64,000 bases of DNA, taken from assembly GCA_002189035.1 (NCBI GenBank), contig CM007989.1, positions 3,968,001-4,032,000 of the forward strand, given 5' to 3'. Position numbers and translations under genes: made by a program. Positions 11,215 to 23,290 of the stretch are shown here, in pieces. Each line of letters begins with the position of its first letter. The stretch's first letter is position 1. The notes beneath the pieces were generated by a model. That model worked only from the letters and a program-made list of their open reading frames with translations, was not told the DNA's origin and searched no databases. Origin of the DNA: Utricularia gibba. Lineage: Eukaryota > Streptophyta > Magnoliopsida > Lamiales > Lentibulariaceae.

Positions 11215-11566
11215 CTTCCCCTCCCTGCTCTTCGTCGATCGCACACAAACCCTAACCCCTTTTCACAAATTCCCCCCTTTCAATTAATATCAGCGCATAC
11301 GAATCTCTCGGAATTTTTTTATAAAATTAATATAAAAATAACTACAAATATTAATATTTTTAAAATTTCAAAAAAATAATTGAATCGACTTTCTAAAATT
11401 ATGAATTTCAATTAAATCAAATTTAATCACGAGTTTATTCTCGAATTTTAAAATGGTATATTAAACGTGATATTATTTTTAATTAATAATTATGTGAGAA
11501 ATTTCTCAATTTGGTAAAATTGAATAAAAAATGATAAAAAAATAACAATTAATTGCTATTTCGTTT
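11215..11566 (-). promoter_or_regulatory. Short compact promoter of UBL5 behind HD-ZIP III 3' end
   Basis: Only about 350 bp separate the HD-ZIP III stop codon from the UBL5 start on the same strand. The stretch must hold the upstream gene's 3' UTR and the UBL5 promoter. A telo-box at 11247-11255 is visible; the remainder (11290-11540) is AT-rich without other signals. Confidence 0.4.
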
Positions 11567-14500
11567 TCAGACAAAGGACCAGTTAACAAAGGAGAAGGCG
11601 AGGCAGTGCACATCGCTCTCTTCCTCTGCGAAGACTTTCCAGATCTCGGCGCGTTCGTAGGACGCATTCCGGCCCATCGTCGACGTGCAGACGCCGCCGG
11701 GCAACTGTGCGAAACCCTGCAACAAGATGGTGAATTAGTATCAGAACCCAGAGTAGGTGTGTTCAAGTGCGGCGTACATTTCGCATGATCTTGGAGAACT
11801 CGGCGAACAAGGCCCTCCGCCCAGAATCGTCGAATATCTTGTCTATCATTATGCCCTGCAGCGCCAGAAGCGCTGTCTCCAGCATGTCGAGCCCGGACTG
11901 GTTCGCGAATGTGAAAACGGGCACCGCCTAGGGAAACGCCAGAGTCTCAGAGATGATGAAGTTGAAACATGAAATTGGAGATTCGGGGAAGGATGTGTTC
12001 TGCACCTTCAACGAGCAGCAGAGGATGGCGTTCCGTTGTCGCCAGAGCGCTTTCAGAACTGCATCGTCGATGGGGCTACCGGGATCGGCTCCTAGAAGCT
12101 CCCCTCCCGTGTGGTAGCTAACAACGACGCAGAGAAAAATCAGAAAGAGAACACCTTTGCTCGTTACTGGGCATGGCAGTCAGTACCTGTAGCTCCGGCA
12201 GAGCCAATGAGCGAGTGTGAGGGCTTCTGGGGAGGCTGAACCAAGCTTCGATCCCACCGCAGGGGACGCCGGAGATATTGCCATTGCCACTCTCTGCACA
12301 GGGGACATCACATTCCGAACGTACTGTCTCGCCATTGCAGCTACATTTTCCAGTAAACTACTCTCAAACGGGAACTGGAATGCGATTATCAGTATGGACC
12401 GGGAACCCTGCGGGGAAGATGACCCTCTGCAGCTGCTGCTCGTGGCTGCCCCTGCTTCAAGACTTGGCGCCAGGTCTAATGCTTTGCACGAAGGAGACGA
12501 GTCCTGGTAACCCAAAGAAAATGCAAGATCAGTCACCCAAAAACATGAACTACAGAAGGCAAGAGCTGTGATGGGAACTGAACTGGCTTCCGATCGAGTG
12601 AGATTACACGAAAGCCACATGGGAGCAGGACTGAGAAGTCAGGAAACGTTTCAAGGATCGGAGCATACACGAGCTCAGCACAGGCTCCAACTGCTTCGTC
12701 ATCGATTCCACTGCACATCTGAATATGTAGAAGAGCTCATTACAGTAGATACCCTCCACGGATTTCATGGCATAACCCACCAAGCTAGCAAACTACGCAC
12801 CTGTAGGAGATGGATGCCCTTTGATACGAATGCATCCTCATGGTCGAGAAAATGCACTTCCAGCCGAACGATTTCAAGTATCTGAAACACGACGGAGCTT
12901 CGGCGAAAAATTGGGACATGGCGAAACTTCAGATGTACACCAAACACAGAAGCCATGGAAATCTACCTCTTCATGTTCAATTGTCTGAACAAGCTGCATT
13001 GTAGTGTGGCTTCCAGTAAACTCAGTCGTCCTCAACCCCAGATCCATATATGTGTTTTTCAAGGCAGAAGAAATATATGCATCCACGCTGAAGTCAGCCC
13101 ACTCAGATCGGTGCTCCCTCAAGAACTGGACCAGCATTCCTGGATGGACATTCTGCGTAAACACGAGAAAAAAAAAATAAAGAGCAGATTCACAGAATAA
13201 CAATGGAACATGAGATGTGATACCTGAAGCAGCATAGAGGCTTTTGCACAGAGAACACTACTGGTAACTGGAGGGTTGCTTGCACCGGCTATTGGATTCC
13301 GGAGCGTACCGATGGCAACTATTATATCTTCATTGCCATCACATTTCATTATGGACCAACCATCATCGTTAAAACCATTTACAGCATCATTAAACCCTCT
13401 ACAAAAGTTAGCACGTAAATGATGAAGCCATTAGAAACATGGGCCGGCCAACTGATCAGAAGATAACATTGAAGAAGTGAGTACCTGCTTAACATCTGGC
13501 TGAAAGTTCTTAGGACACCAGGCTGCCGACCGAGGCCGTACGCCACCTCGCCGCTCGTTTCTTGGGCAAGTTGCTGTATATATTTCAAAGCCTAACAAGT
13601 GCAATGCAAGTCAGAGTTTCAATCTTCCACATTAAGGATTGAATTTACTTCAACATGTAAGACACATTCATACTAACCGCAAGTGTAGTTTTTTGAGCCA
13701 AGAAGCTTCAAGATTCATATAGAGGTCGCAGCACCTCCGGAACACTCCATGGCTTGAAAAGGTTGGATAGAAGCTCATCGAAGTGAATATTTCAAAGGGA
13801 GTCAAGAATCAAGACAAATACCTCAAGGTTATAGTGATCAACAATGTGAATGATGGATCCCCCACCTTCACATGGTCGGATCAGACACCCAGAGGGAAGC
13901 ATTTCACCTCTCACAAACTGTAAAGCTGAACCTCCATTCGGACCAGCCCCGGTACCGGAGAGAGATCGTTCACATACCTTTTAGGACAAAATAAATTGCA
14001 TTGAAACTTTACATGTCAAGTTCATATTTTGACCACCAAGTGGAAGAGGGTTGAATTTGGAAGATGAACTTACCACAAGACTTCCATTGTCTAAGGTGGT
14101 GGTGTATCTCAAGGTCCAGAAATCACGAGCCGGGACCAACGTTGTTGGGGCATATGTCTAGCAGAATAAACGGTGACCTTGAATCCAATCCACTGGCTCA
14201 CCAGTAAGCAACAAAAAAACATTCTAAGTGTATAACCTGTATATACAACAGTTCAATTGTTCCTCCGTTTCCAGATGGAAACATAGTGAAGATCTCAACA
14301 CTCCGACATTCACGATACCAGGACATACGATCCTTAAGACTCTCCAAGATCTGTTCAGGTTAGGAGACTTCACAATCATCAAAATAGTACAGGAAACAGG
14401 TTAATGGTAAAATACTAATATTTTGTTGAACCTTGGTAGGCTCTAAGCTGATAAGACTGCACACTCGAGCTGCCACTCCATTACATGATTTTGAGATGGC

Positions 14501-15641
14501 AAAGATCCCATCTGAACCCGGACCAGGCTGTGATGAAATGAAAAACACCATCACTTTCAAATAGAGTGAGTAAAATAACATTCAAACCCAGTATTGGCTA
14601 TAAAAGCACAACCTTCATCCCAGGCATCTGCACCCAATCAATAGCTGTTCCTGTGGCCTTTTCCAGGAAATCTGCCAGGGTCCCCTCGGCAATAGAAAGA
14701 AGTCTGCAAACCAAAAATCATAGCAAATCAGCTGGCCTTCAACGAGAAAAGAACTAGACTGATTTTTTGAACTAACGGATGCATAAGTCCATGAAATTTC
14801 AACAAGCAATAATCATACCCAGCAGGGTTGCGCGAGCCTGGGAGGGAATGTTTTGGGGTTGTGACTGCAGACTCGGAACTCGCATCTCCGATGGGTCCAG
14901 TGGCCTGAAAATGCTAGCAAAAATGAAGTGCATTTTGAAGGAAATCGTACTGGTAAGCTAACAAAGAAAAGCAAACCAATAAGAACACACACGTATCTTC
15001 CTCCAAAATTATCAACTTGATAATTCAACCACTAAACAAAAAGCAGCCAATATTTTCCAGGCAACAATTAACATTGGATGTGGTGAAGGAGAATAATACG
15101 GTCTGCAGTTGCTGCCGCATAAATCCATTCTCGCAAACTAGCTGCGAAACCTGCTTCTGTAAGCGGTCATTTTCCTCCATCAGTAATTTGTTCATGGCAG
15201 TTAATTTTCTATTTACACCCTGAAGTCTGATAGCTTCTTTTCTCTGCTTCTCCCGACACCTACATTTGTATAGAAACAGTGATCACCAGCTCGCAATCAA
15301 TCTAAGTTCAAATGCAAGTGTTGATGAGCAACTCAGTTAAAAATTGTAGCTGTTGTTGCCAAGATATACGACAGAAAAGGATAAAAATGGGAACTTTCCA
15401 AGCACCTGCGGTTTTGAAACCAGATTTTGATCTGCTTAGGTTCAATATTTGCAAGAATTGGGCATTCACGAATAAGCTGCTGGCGGCGGTGAGAACTGGG
15501 CTTTGGGCACTCGGCGTAAACTCTCTCCAAAGTTTCCACCTGTTCAGCCGTGTACCGGACATACTTGCCGCCGTCAAGATGTTTATCGATGGTCCCACCA
15601 TTTCCACTTCCGTCCCTGTGCTGCGGAGCCACCATGGCCAT
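11567..15641 (-). CDS. REV: HD-ZIP III transcription factor, REVOLUTA-like, with in-frame TGA at codon 356
   Basis: Eighteen minus-strand exons join in frame: 15406-15641, 15100-15259, 14819-14904, 14613-14703, 14432-14527, 14237-14350, 14074-14157, 13822-13977, 13678-13752, 13485-13591, 13224-13398, 12967-13152, 12801-12881, 12584-12718 (donor uncertain, 12554 possible), 12187-12503, 12006-12117, 11778-11927, 11567-11716. The full frame is about 836 residues, normal for the family: homeodomain (about 24-84, WFQNRR), leucine zipper (to about 130), START, SAD, and a MEKHLA C terminus ending FSFVNWSFV. The miR165/166 site is present. In exon 9 the codon after YES is TGA (13708-13710), where homologues have Ser. 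Read literally, the product stops at residue 355 inside START. Several normally constant residues also differ. HD-ZIP III factors set leaf polarity, meristem and vascular fate. It is either a decaying copy, a truncated-product gene, or a one-base sequence error. Synteny supports REVOLUTA. Confidence 0.9.
14518..14623 (-). promoter_or_regulatory. miR165/166 target site split by intron 4
   Basis: On the minus strand, exon 4 ends CTGGGATGAAG (14613-14623) and exon 5 starts CCTGGTCCGG (14518-14527). Spliced together they give the canonical 21-nt HD-ZIP III complement to miR165/166, encoding PGMKPGP in the START domain. The site exists only in spliced mRNA. Cleavage here is well established for the family. 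Its preservation despite the downstream nonsense codon means the transcript would still be microRNA-controlled. Confidence 0.9.
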
Positions 15642-16555
15642 CTTCCCACAACTTCAAGAATTTTTTTTTTTCCGAAATAGAACTAAAGAAAGCACACAAT
15701 GAAGCAGAATATTCAACGGATGTTACGGTCTACTGACAACAATTCCCTGAAGCAACAGATACTGTAGGAGCTTATTTGATTGGAGGTTGTGGTTGAATGC
15801 GTATTTCAAACAGCGAAAGTAGCTCAATGAAAGCTAGGAAGCTTTGCATGCAAACATCATATGCACAAAGACAAAATGACACTTGCTCCTTTTTCTCCTT
15901 CTATCTTCCCTTTTCTACAAAATGGACCACCTTTGAGTATCCGTCAAGGGAAATCGGCAATACTTCTGTCGCTCCAAAAGGCTCAAATGGCATCCCAAGG
16001 AGAGGCAAAAAAATCAACCACGCAAAAGGCCCCGAATTTCCAAAAAGCGACTAATTTTTACTTCCCCCTCAGACTCAAAGCTAGTATGAGCTCTGACCCA
16101 ACAGCACATTCTGGCTGTAACAGTTGCCTAAGACTTCAAATCCCTGCTTCTCTCCAAAGGATGAGAAGAAAATTCTTTGAACAAAAGGGAAAAGTTTATG
16201 AGAAAGAAAAGTGTTCAGCAACAGAAGAAGAATCCTTGAAGATCTGGGCAAACGGGAACGCAACCCTTGAGCAGAAACGACTCCAGGGAGAAAAAGCTCT
16301 GGTTCTCAAACTAAAAAGATATGCTTTTGTAATCAATCTGCATGTAGGAGCACCTAAGAAACTAGAAAGACAGCACCAACGCAACACGAGAGACGAAAAC
16401 GATGGGTGTCTAAACAGCCACATATAAAAAATTACATATAGCATGAGTAATTTTTTTCACAACATAGGTATTTTCCAAAATCAATCGTTGAAGCCTTTAT
16501 ATTTATTTTAACTTCTGGACAGGCTGCTGCCGCACCAGCCACTGTGGCTAAACAG
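15642..16555 (-). other. Upstream region and probable leader of HD-ZIP III gene
   Basis: HD-ZIP III genes usually have long leaders with introns. This stretch has moderate AT content, small open frames on both strands (for example 15861-16427 on plus, 188 codons, no recognised product) and A/T-rich ends. No separate gene is supported. The plus-strand open frame has an unusual Lys-rich composition and looks like chance coding over purine-rich leader sequence. Confidence 0.35.
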
Positions 16556-16565
16556 ACTCCGGTCA

Positions 16566-17537
16566 GTCCAGTTAATTTGATAAATGGTCATCTCTTTTCA
16601 TTTAAATTTGAGACATAACATCTCTCAAAATTTTTTTGCAATTTGGCCATATAAAAAATGATACATTAAAAGAAAATCATTATTCATTTAAATACACTGA
16701 TATGCCAGTGTATATACATGGTATATTGAATTTTTTTAATTATCTATTTTCAAAGAAAACCTAATTTCGTTGATTAATATATATAATTACATATTATTGT
16801 ATATAATAGTATAAAATATATAAAAATAACAAATGAATTGTTAAATAATTTACAAATACAAAAAAATAATAACACCCTATTATAGTTAATTATATATAAA
16901 CAGTTGTATAATTAAATTATTAGTGATATTTTACATACTATGTTGAAACTGTAAAACTCTTCTGAATTATAATGATTCTTGAAGAGTGCAGAATGGAGAT
17001 ACTGCACAACTCTTCCAGATCACTGCATTTCCGAAAGTGTGTGGGATACAATTAATTCGAAAACCAAAATTGGCGAAAAATACCTTGATTTTTTTCTTGA
17101 CCATTTATTTTATATAAAAAATGAATTTAATCTTTGATATGTAAATTATGTATATATATTTATATAATTTAATTATGTAATTATTTACACTAATAATTTA
17201 ATTATATAAATGTTTACGTATAATTAACTATAATAGGGTGTTATTATTTTTTTTGTATTTGTAAATTATTTAACAATTCATTTGTTATTGTTGCATATTT
17301 TGTAATATTATATACAATACTATGTAATTACATATATTAATCAACGAAATTAAGTTTTATTTGAAAATAGACAATTAAAAAAAATCAGTATATTATGTAA
17401 TGTCAGTGTATTTGAATGAAAAATGATTTTCTTTTAATATGTCATTTTCGAGATGACCAAATTGAAAAGAGTTTTTGAGAGAATACCATATCTCAAATTT
17501 TAATGGAGAGAGATGGGCATTTATCAAATTGACCTAA
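16566..17537. mobile_element. Long foldback element (giant MITE)
   Basis: Two arms of about 350-370 bp are inverted copies of each other: roughly 16566-16935 and 17187-17537. Matching landmarks include TTTGATAAATG at the outer ends, TTAAAAGAAAATCATT, AATTTCGTTGATTAATATAT and AACACCCTATTATAGTTAAT nearer the centre. The central 250 bp are unique and contain no ORF. Length and full-arm symmetry fit a foldback transposon or a large MITE of uncertain superfamily. Such a hairpin could produce small RNAs if transcribed. Exact ends and target duplication could not be fixed by eye. Confidence 0.7.
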
Positions 17538-17731
17538 ACTCCAGCCTACCCCCATCTCCTCCATCTCCTCCATCTCTCTCACCCCTCATTCCCTACACTC
17601 CTCCACTCATCATTAAATGCTGGCCACCTCTTCGGTAAATTTAAATCACATTCCACACTAAAGAAGAAAGATTAAAACTTTACAGGCTGATGAAGATGAA
17701 GCTTAGACCAACCGAACAAAGCATTTCCATA

Positions 17732-17740
17732 GATTGTCGT
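17732..17740. repeat. MULE target-site duplication, left copy
   Basis: GATTGTCGT directly precedes the left inverted end and recurs exactly at 23463-23471 beyond the right end. Nine bases is the standard duplication length for Mutator-like elements. Confidence 0.85.
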
Positions 17741-17824
17741 CAAAAAATTAACATAAATAATATTGATTAATAAATACAATATATTAATAATAATATACAC
17801 GAGTAGTAGTGGTGCTTTATCTAT

Positions 17825-17978
17825 CACACCATTATTGATGGCGAATCGTATGCTAAAGAACGTCATCATTGATGATGCCTCTAAGTGCATACACCATAGC
17901 ACCATCATTGATGGCGCTTTGCTGTGTGCCACCATCAATGATGGCGCCTTGCAGCAAGGCGCCATTAATGATGGTGCC
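17825..17978. repeat. Left subterminal repeat cluster of the MULE
   Basis: At least five copies of a roughly 20-bp quasi-palindrome of the type GGCACCATCAATGATGGCGC lie near 17825, 17861, 17899, 17928 and 17958, in both orientations with 10-16 bp between most of them. Each copy is nearly its own reverse complement. Subterminal repeats of this sort often bind transposase; that role is inferred. Confidence 0.75.
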
Positions 17979-18434
17979 TAGGTGCTCTCAATGGTAGGAG
18001 CCCATGCTCCCCTTCCATTCGCTAGCCACGCTCACTTGTCCTATTACTACATTCTACTTATAAATACCTTGAGCGTTCTTCATATCCTATAAGTGTAAAT
18101 TGTGATTAAAAAACATTTTGATTACAAGGGTAAGACTATGAATTTTTTATATATTCGTAAGTTTTTATATTTTAATTTTTTTATTGCAGTAAAACAATCA
18201 AGTTAGTTATTTAATTTTTTTTATTGTTTGATTAATTATTTTCTTTATTAATTTGTCATGGTTTTTTTATTACATATATGATATTTATTAATTTGTTTTA
18301 AATTTTTTTGTACATTGACATAAGATTTATTTTTATGAATAATATGTTTTTATTATTGTTTTATTAAAAAATAATATATTTAATTTATTATATTAATTCT
18401 TGTCAAATATGTAATATTTTTTTTGTAGATTGAC

Positions 18435-20475
18435 ATGTCGTCACATTTAAGAGTTCATGGTCCTGAGGATCCGAGCCTATTGGATATGCAACAATAGCAC
18501 ATTACTTATGGTCTATTACAGGGATCAGACCGTAAAACGATGCAATTCAAACACATCTACAAATTCTTGGCAGGCAGATCATGGGAGGAGAGGACTGCAA
18601 GATATCTCGATGATTGGGGTTTTTATGGAGTTCTTAAGACATTACGAATGGAACCATACCTCAATTTACTCACAGCTTTAGTTGAAAGATGGCGTCAAGA
18701 GACGCACACCTTCTTACCATGTGGAGAGGCGACGATCACTCTCCAAGATGTTTCTATGATGTGGCGTCTTCGTATTGATGGTATACCGATGGTTCGCACT
18801 CGCACAAAACGCACAACACAGCAATGGCGTGAACTATGTGTCGAACAGTTTGGATGGGAGCCTGAGGAGACCTTCATTGTTGGTGATTCACAATTCATTA
18901 TAATTGGCCTTCAGACATACATTGATGATACATACATTGGTATCACAGTGGAGACTCCTGAGGAGTAAGTTGTACGTTTTGCTCGTGCGGTGGTACTATT
19001 AGTCTGTTGCAGGGTTTTTTCCAGGATGCCACCGATAACCGTGCCAAGTTAAGTGTCCTTGATTGGATAGTAAATCAAGATCGCTGGTTGACTACTAGTT
19101 GGGGGACAGCTATCCTAGCGAATTTGTATCGCGAGCTTGATTTGTGTGCGCTTAGGCGAGTTACAATGGGTGGTGCCTATCGTCTTCTTAAGGTTCAATT
19201 TCTTGATTTCCCGACTAGTATTATATACGTTAAAATTTATCATATTATAATTTTTTTTATGCAACTGTGGGCATATACTCGGATCTCATCTCTACGTCTT
19301 ATACTGAAATGTCATTTCCCACATGATGTATATTGGGAGGGCGAGGGGTTTAAACCGTCCGTGTATGATTACAGGTTTGAAGGTTGGCTCGACCACTCAA
19401 ATGTGGTCTCCCACAAATTAGAGCCAATCTGTGACACATGTGATTTGGTTTGCGGGGATGACGAGGTACATTGTTTTCATATAAATTTATTTTTCGTTGA
19501 ACCGTGGATATTGTCATGACACACATTTCATTGTTTCTTGGATAGTTTGAGTGGACTCCTTACGAGGATATACATTTACTGTGTGTTCCGGAATGTGATC
19601 GTATGCTTTGGCAGTATGCCGGTCCGATGATATATGCATCTCGAGTGGATCCCCATTGCCCTGATCGAGTGTCTCTTCAGTTTGGATGTAGCTGTGTTAT
19701 TCCACTCCCTCCAGATCAATATCCTGTAGAACATAAGTTTACCAGAGACTTCTACGATACTGATTGGACGTTGGAGCATGTTGCACGTATAGCTTTGTGA
19801 GCATCTAGGCACACTCACATTCTCCAGATGCATGACATCCCTACAATGTCTGAAGCGGCGTACATGACTTGGTATAGGTCGCGCACATTGTTGTATCTTG
19901 GAAGAAGACGAGAGAAGGGTGATGGATATCGAGGTGGAAATGCAGAGCCGATAGCTTATGCAGTAAAATAATCATTTTTACAAATATGAGTTAGATCGTG
20001 TAAACTTATTTCTGATATCTTGTTTGTTTTTCAGGTTGCACAACTTGATAGATTTCGTGTTGGGAATCAAGAAGCAGCGTTGGCATATGAAGGTCTTAGC
20101 CAGCAGCTTGGATGGAGTCAATCACTCGTGGCACATCACTCACCGCTACCTAGTGATGATGACACTGCATAGGTCCACATGAACCAAGCATACGAGGATT
20201 TCAATGCAGAGTTGTTTTAGCAGTGTGCGGCACCAACGAGTAGACCATCAACATGCGAGGCTCCTTCTTCCTATGTGCGATCACCACTCTTGGCCATGAC
20301 TCCGTCATATCCTTGGCCGCCTTCTTACCCGAAGTTCATGATGTCCCATGCAAGATCGAGCCAATCTAGTGCTGGGAGGGGACATGGTTATTGGAGATTC
20401 TCATGTGGACCACCATATAGTGGTCCACATGATGCGACATGTCCATCATCATCACGGCAGCGTAGTCATGAATAG
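18435..20475 (+). pseudogene. Plant mobile domain (PMD/MAIN-like) gene, decayed
   Basis: Reading from ATG 18435, the frames encode PMD-type sequence: WRQETHTFLPCGEATITLQD, a segment with WRLRIDG and WEPEETF, then LDWIVNQDRWLTTSWGTAIL, a WAYTRISSLR segment and an FEWTPYED block, ending in a low-complexity tail. PMD (DUF1985-like aminotransferase-like) proteins occur in MULEs and in host MAIN/MAIL genes linked to silencing and genome stability. Lesions: TAG at 18495-18497, TAA at 18966-18968, a frameshift near 19010 and TGA at 19798-19800, with further stops in the tail. Likely introns are about 19195-19265, 19465-19545 and 19965-20035. A short intron removing 18963-19010 is possible but would delete conserved residues. 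Judged a pseudogene. Confidence 0.7.
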
Positions 20476-20569
20476 ATGTGTTTTGTTGTTATCGAATAAG
20501 CTATTTTTATGAAAGTAGTTTGAAAACAACTATAAATAAAATATCCAAAATAAATAACTCCAACTAGCA

Positions 20570-23110
20570 ATTAATCAAAGTTCAAACCAGAAAAACCCAA
20601 ATTTATCAGACAATTCTACTGGTGGTGGATTCAGTCCCCGATCCATCTCGTTGTGTATTCTTGAGCGACGCTATCTGTCAACAATAGTCCGATGGCGTGT
20701 AGGATCATGGTATAGGGTCCAGCCCGAGTAAGGGACATAGGTATCAGAGTCAAGAGGGTTGAAAACCTCTTCACTATATGTTTGTCACAATGCATGCAAT
20801 ACATCAAGACTAATCATGAGATCGTTGGCACTTACCTTCACCTTTTCAGCAGTTGCAACAACATGAGAGCATGGAACACCATACTTACTCCACTTTTCGC
20901 AACTACAAGTTTGATCACAAAGCATCACTCTATAACGATAGCGTCTCCCTTTCCCACGGTTGACGACTTCAATCTAAAATGACATATTCGCCGTCTCGAA
21001 TTGACGCACCTTATGTGTCTTAGCTCTCTCACGTGCTCTATCCCAAAAACGTTTTGCCTCATCTGAGAGCACCTGCATACACAGATAACAAGTGTTATAC
21101 ATAAAGTAAAATAATAAAACATTAAAAATACTCGAAATTAAGTAACTTCAAACATAATTCCTGGTGGTTTTCTGTCATCGAGGTGATCTCCTCTTTACGC
21201 TCGTGGAGGATGGTAGCTGACTTGTACAACGTAGTCTCAACAATTGTATTTGAGGGAAACCGACGGCAAACCTTGAGAACGTTGTTCATGATCTCTGTTG
21301 CATTAGAAGTTAGATTCCCGTAGCGTCTGCCTGAATCATATGAGAGTGCTCATCTCTCATATGGACCATTTTCTGGCTCAAAGAACCATGCATAAGCCAT
21401 CGGATTTTTCTTTTGAATCCTTTCGAGGTATATCATCATCTTTCTTGGATCACATGTTGCTCCGGCGTTGTAAGCCATTTGCTTAAGTATTTTGCTTCCA
21501 AACTTCTAGTTGAAGTTGGAAACATAATGACACAAACACCAAAAGTGGGCCAGACGGCCTTCTTGAAACCCAGCGTAATTCCTCACAGCTACAAGCATGC
21601 ATGCAGCTTTGTCCGAGATTATACTACCTTGGCCTCTACAAAAAAAATGCTCATCTAGCAAATCAATAAACCAAAGATATGCATCTGTACTCTCCTCATC
21701 GACGAATGCATAGGCTAACGGTAGGATATGACTACCTCGATCCTTGGTAGTGGCCATGAGCAACTTGTGGTCATAACGTCCATATAAAAAGGTGACATCG
21801 ACCATAACAACAGGCCTACAATACTTGAATGCTCGAATAAATGGACCATAGGCCCAAAAAACATAGTGCATGATTTTATGATCCTCTCCTGCAATAGTTG
21901 GAAAGCAATCTCACGAGACCATTGTACCCAGAGTGGCTTGCGTGATTGCCAGAAATAATGCGGGTAGCTTTTGCACTGATGATTCCCATGTTCTATAGAC
22001 CAACTCAAAAGCAAGTTGAGCACCGTACCATGCACGTTCATAAGTAATCTTCTTTTGATATTTTTCAAAAATACATTTTCGAGCATTTGCAACTTTAATC
22101 TCTACAAAAAAGAAAAGTTATTAAAAATATAAAATATGTTAAAAAAATTAAGAAATATTTAAACTATACCTCCTTCTTTATGTGCAGTATGCATAAATTC
22201 ATATCCAATGAATAATCTAGAAAGGTTGCGATGTTGTGCTCCATCCATATATGCCATACAAGTATGTGGAAAGTCACACATCGATACTTGCCAAACTCCA
22301 TCATGTGCAGATCGCATAATCCTTATGCGCCAATAACACTTAGGATCCATGTTAGCACGAGCGCATTCGCCCTCCCAAAATGTGGGTTGACTAACAGGAA
22401 CGATGAATTCATATCCTCGTTTTATATGATAATGGGCAACACAATATTGTGAATGAACTTTACTAGTAAATGCAATTCCCTTATTCAGCACATGTACCTT
22501 CTCATCGTATCATCTATATTTGCCACCATATTTAAATTCTTCGGATACGAAAGTGTTTACTGGATTGTTTTGGATAGAGGGTATTCCCCCCTCACGAAAC
22601 ACCCCAGAGAATCTTCGAGAGCGAGATCCAGGCAATTGTACTGCACGAGGTGCCTCAATTCCGGTCTCTAGTGCTTAGTCCTCACAAACATTTGCTGGTG
22701 GGGCTTCAGAATCGATGTCTCCACCGTCATCATCAAGGTCAACCATATCTTAAAAAAACAATTAATGATAATAATTTTATATATTAATACTTAATCTCAC
22801 TAAAATTACCTTCTATGGGGAATTCTTCAGCCACGTTCACACTTGGATTGTTATCATGGATTAAAGATAATGATAATTGAAGACTCGAAGATACACCTAC
22901 AATACAATTAATTATTACAAATATAAAAAAATGGATGTCTTAACATGTATAATAAAATAAGTACCTCCATAATTGACATTTGGCATATTGGTGCAAGGCT
23001 ATGAAGGAGTATGCGAACTTTCACCCTCATTGTAGGGCAAATTGAATGACATTCCCAAAAAATCAAAAAAATCGCTAGTGTATTTATCAATTCTGAAATG
23101 AGAAAATAAA
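20570..23110 (-). pseudogene. MURA-type (MULE) transposase, decayed
   Basis: Minus-strand frames in order: an acidic N terminus (about 23110-22500), a MuDR DNA-binding region (22160-22491, with PTFWEGECARA and WQVSMCDFPHTC), the MULE transposase core (from 22100 down to 21160, with CRPVVMVDVTFLYGRY, LPLAYAFVDEE and IISDKAAC), then a SWIM zinc finger after an intron (about 21080-20820, CSCEKW...GVPCSHVVA) and a C-terminal tail. These are the standard domains that bind MULE ends and carry DDE catalysis. Internal stops in the conserved frame lie at 22999, 21911, 21506, 21350, 20974, 20785 and 20671, so a full transposase cannot be made. Frame is otherwise largely kept, suggesting decay by point changes. 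The usual IDGTHLYG motif reads VDVTFLYG. Confidence 0.8.
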
Positions 23111-23290
23111 TATATGTAATCAATTATTATGAAATATAAAAATTTAAATAAATAATACTATAAAATGAAAAAACAATATTATCAAAATTTTCTTCAACTC
23201 TGATTCTACTCAACTTTGAAGATGAATGAAAAAAATTATGAAGATGTGAGATATATATAAAAGGAGAAGTATGAGTTTAGTAGATCTAAA

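Noticed and set aside
15861-16427. 188-codon plus-strand open frame upstream of the HD-ZIP III gene
   Set aside because: Lys/Gln-rich, no motif, lies over the presumed purine-rich leader of the minus-strand gene; not supported as a gene.
17825-17978. Regularly spaced short repeats resembling a CRISPR array
   Set aside because: Plant nuclear context, variable and very short gaps, both orientations, and matching copies at the other end of the MULE identify them as subterminal transposon repeats.
18963-19010. Short intron (GTAAGT...TTGCAG) that would remove a stop in the PMD gene
   Set aside because: About 48 bp is below usual plant intron size and would delete the conserved VVRFARAVVLL segment; a stop plus frameshift is the simpler reading.
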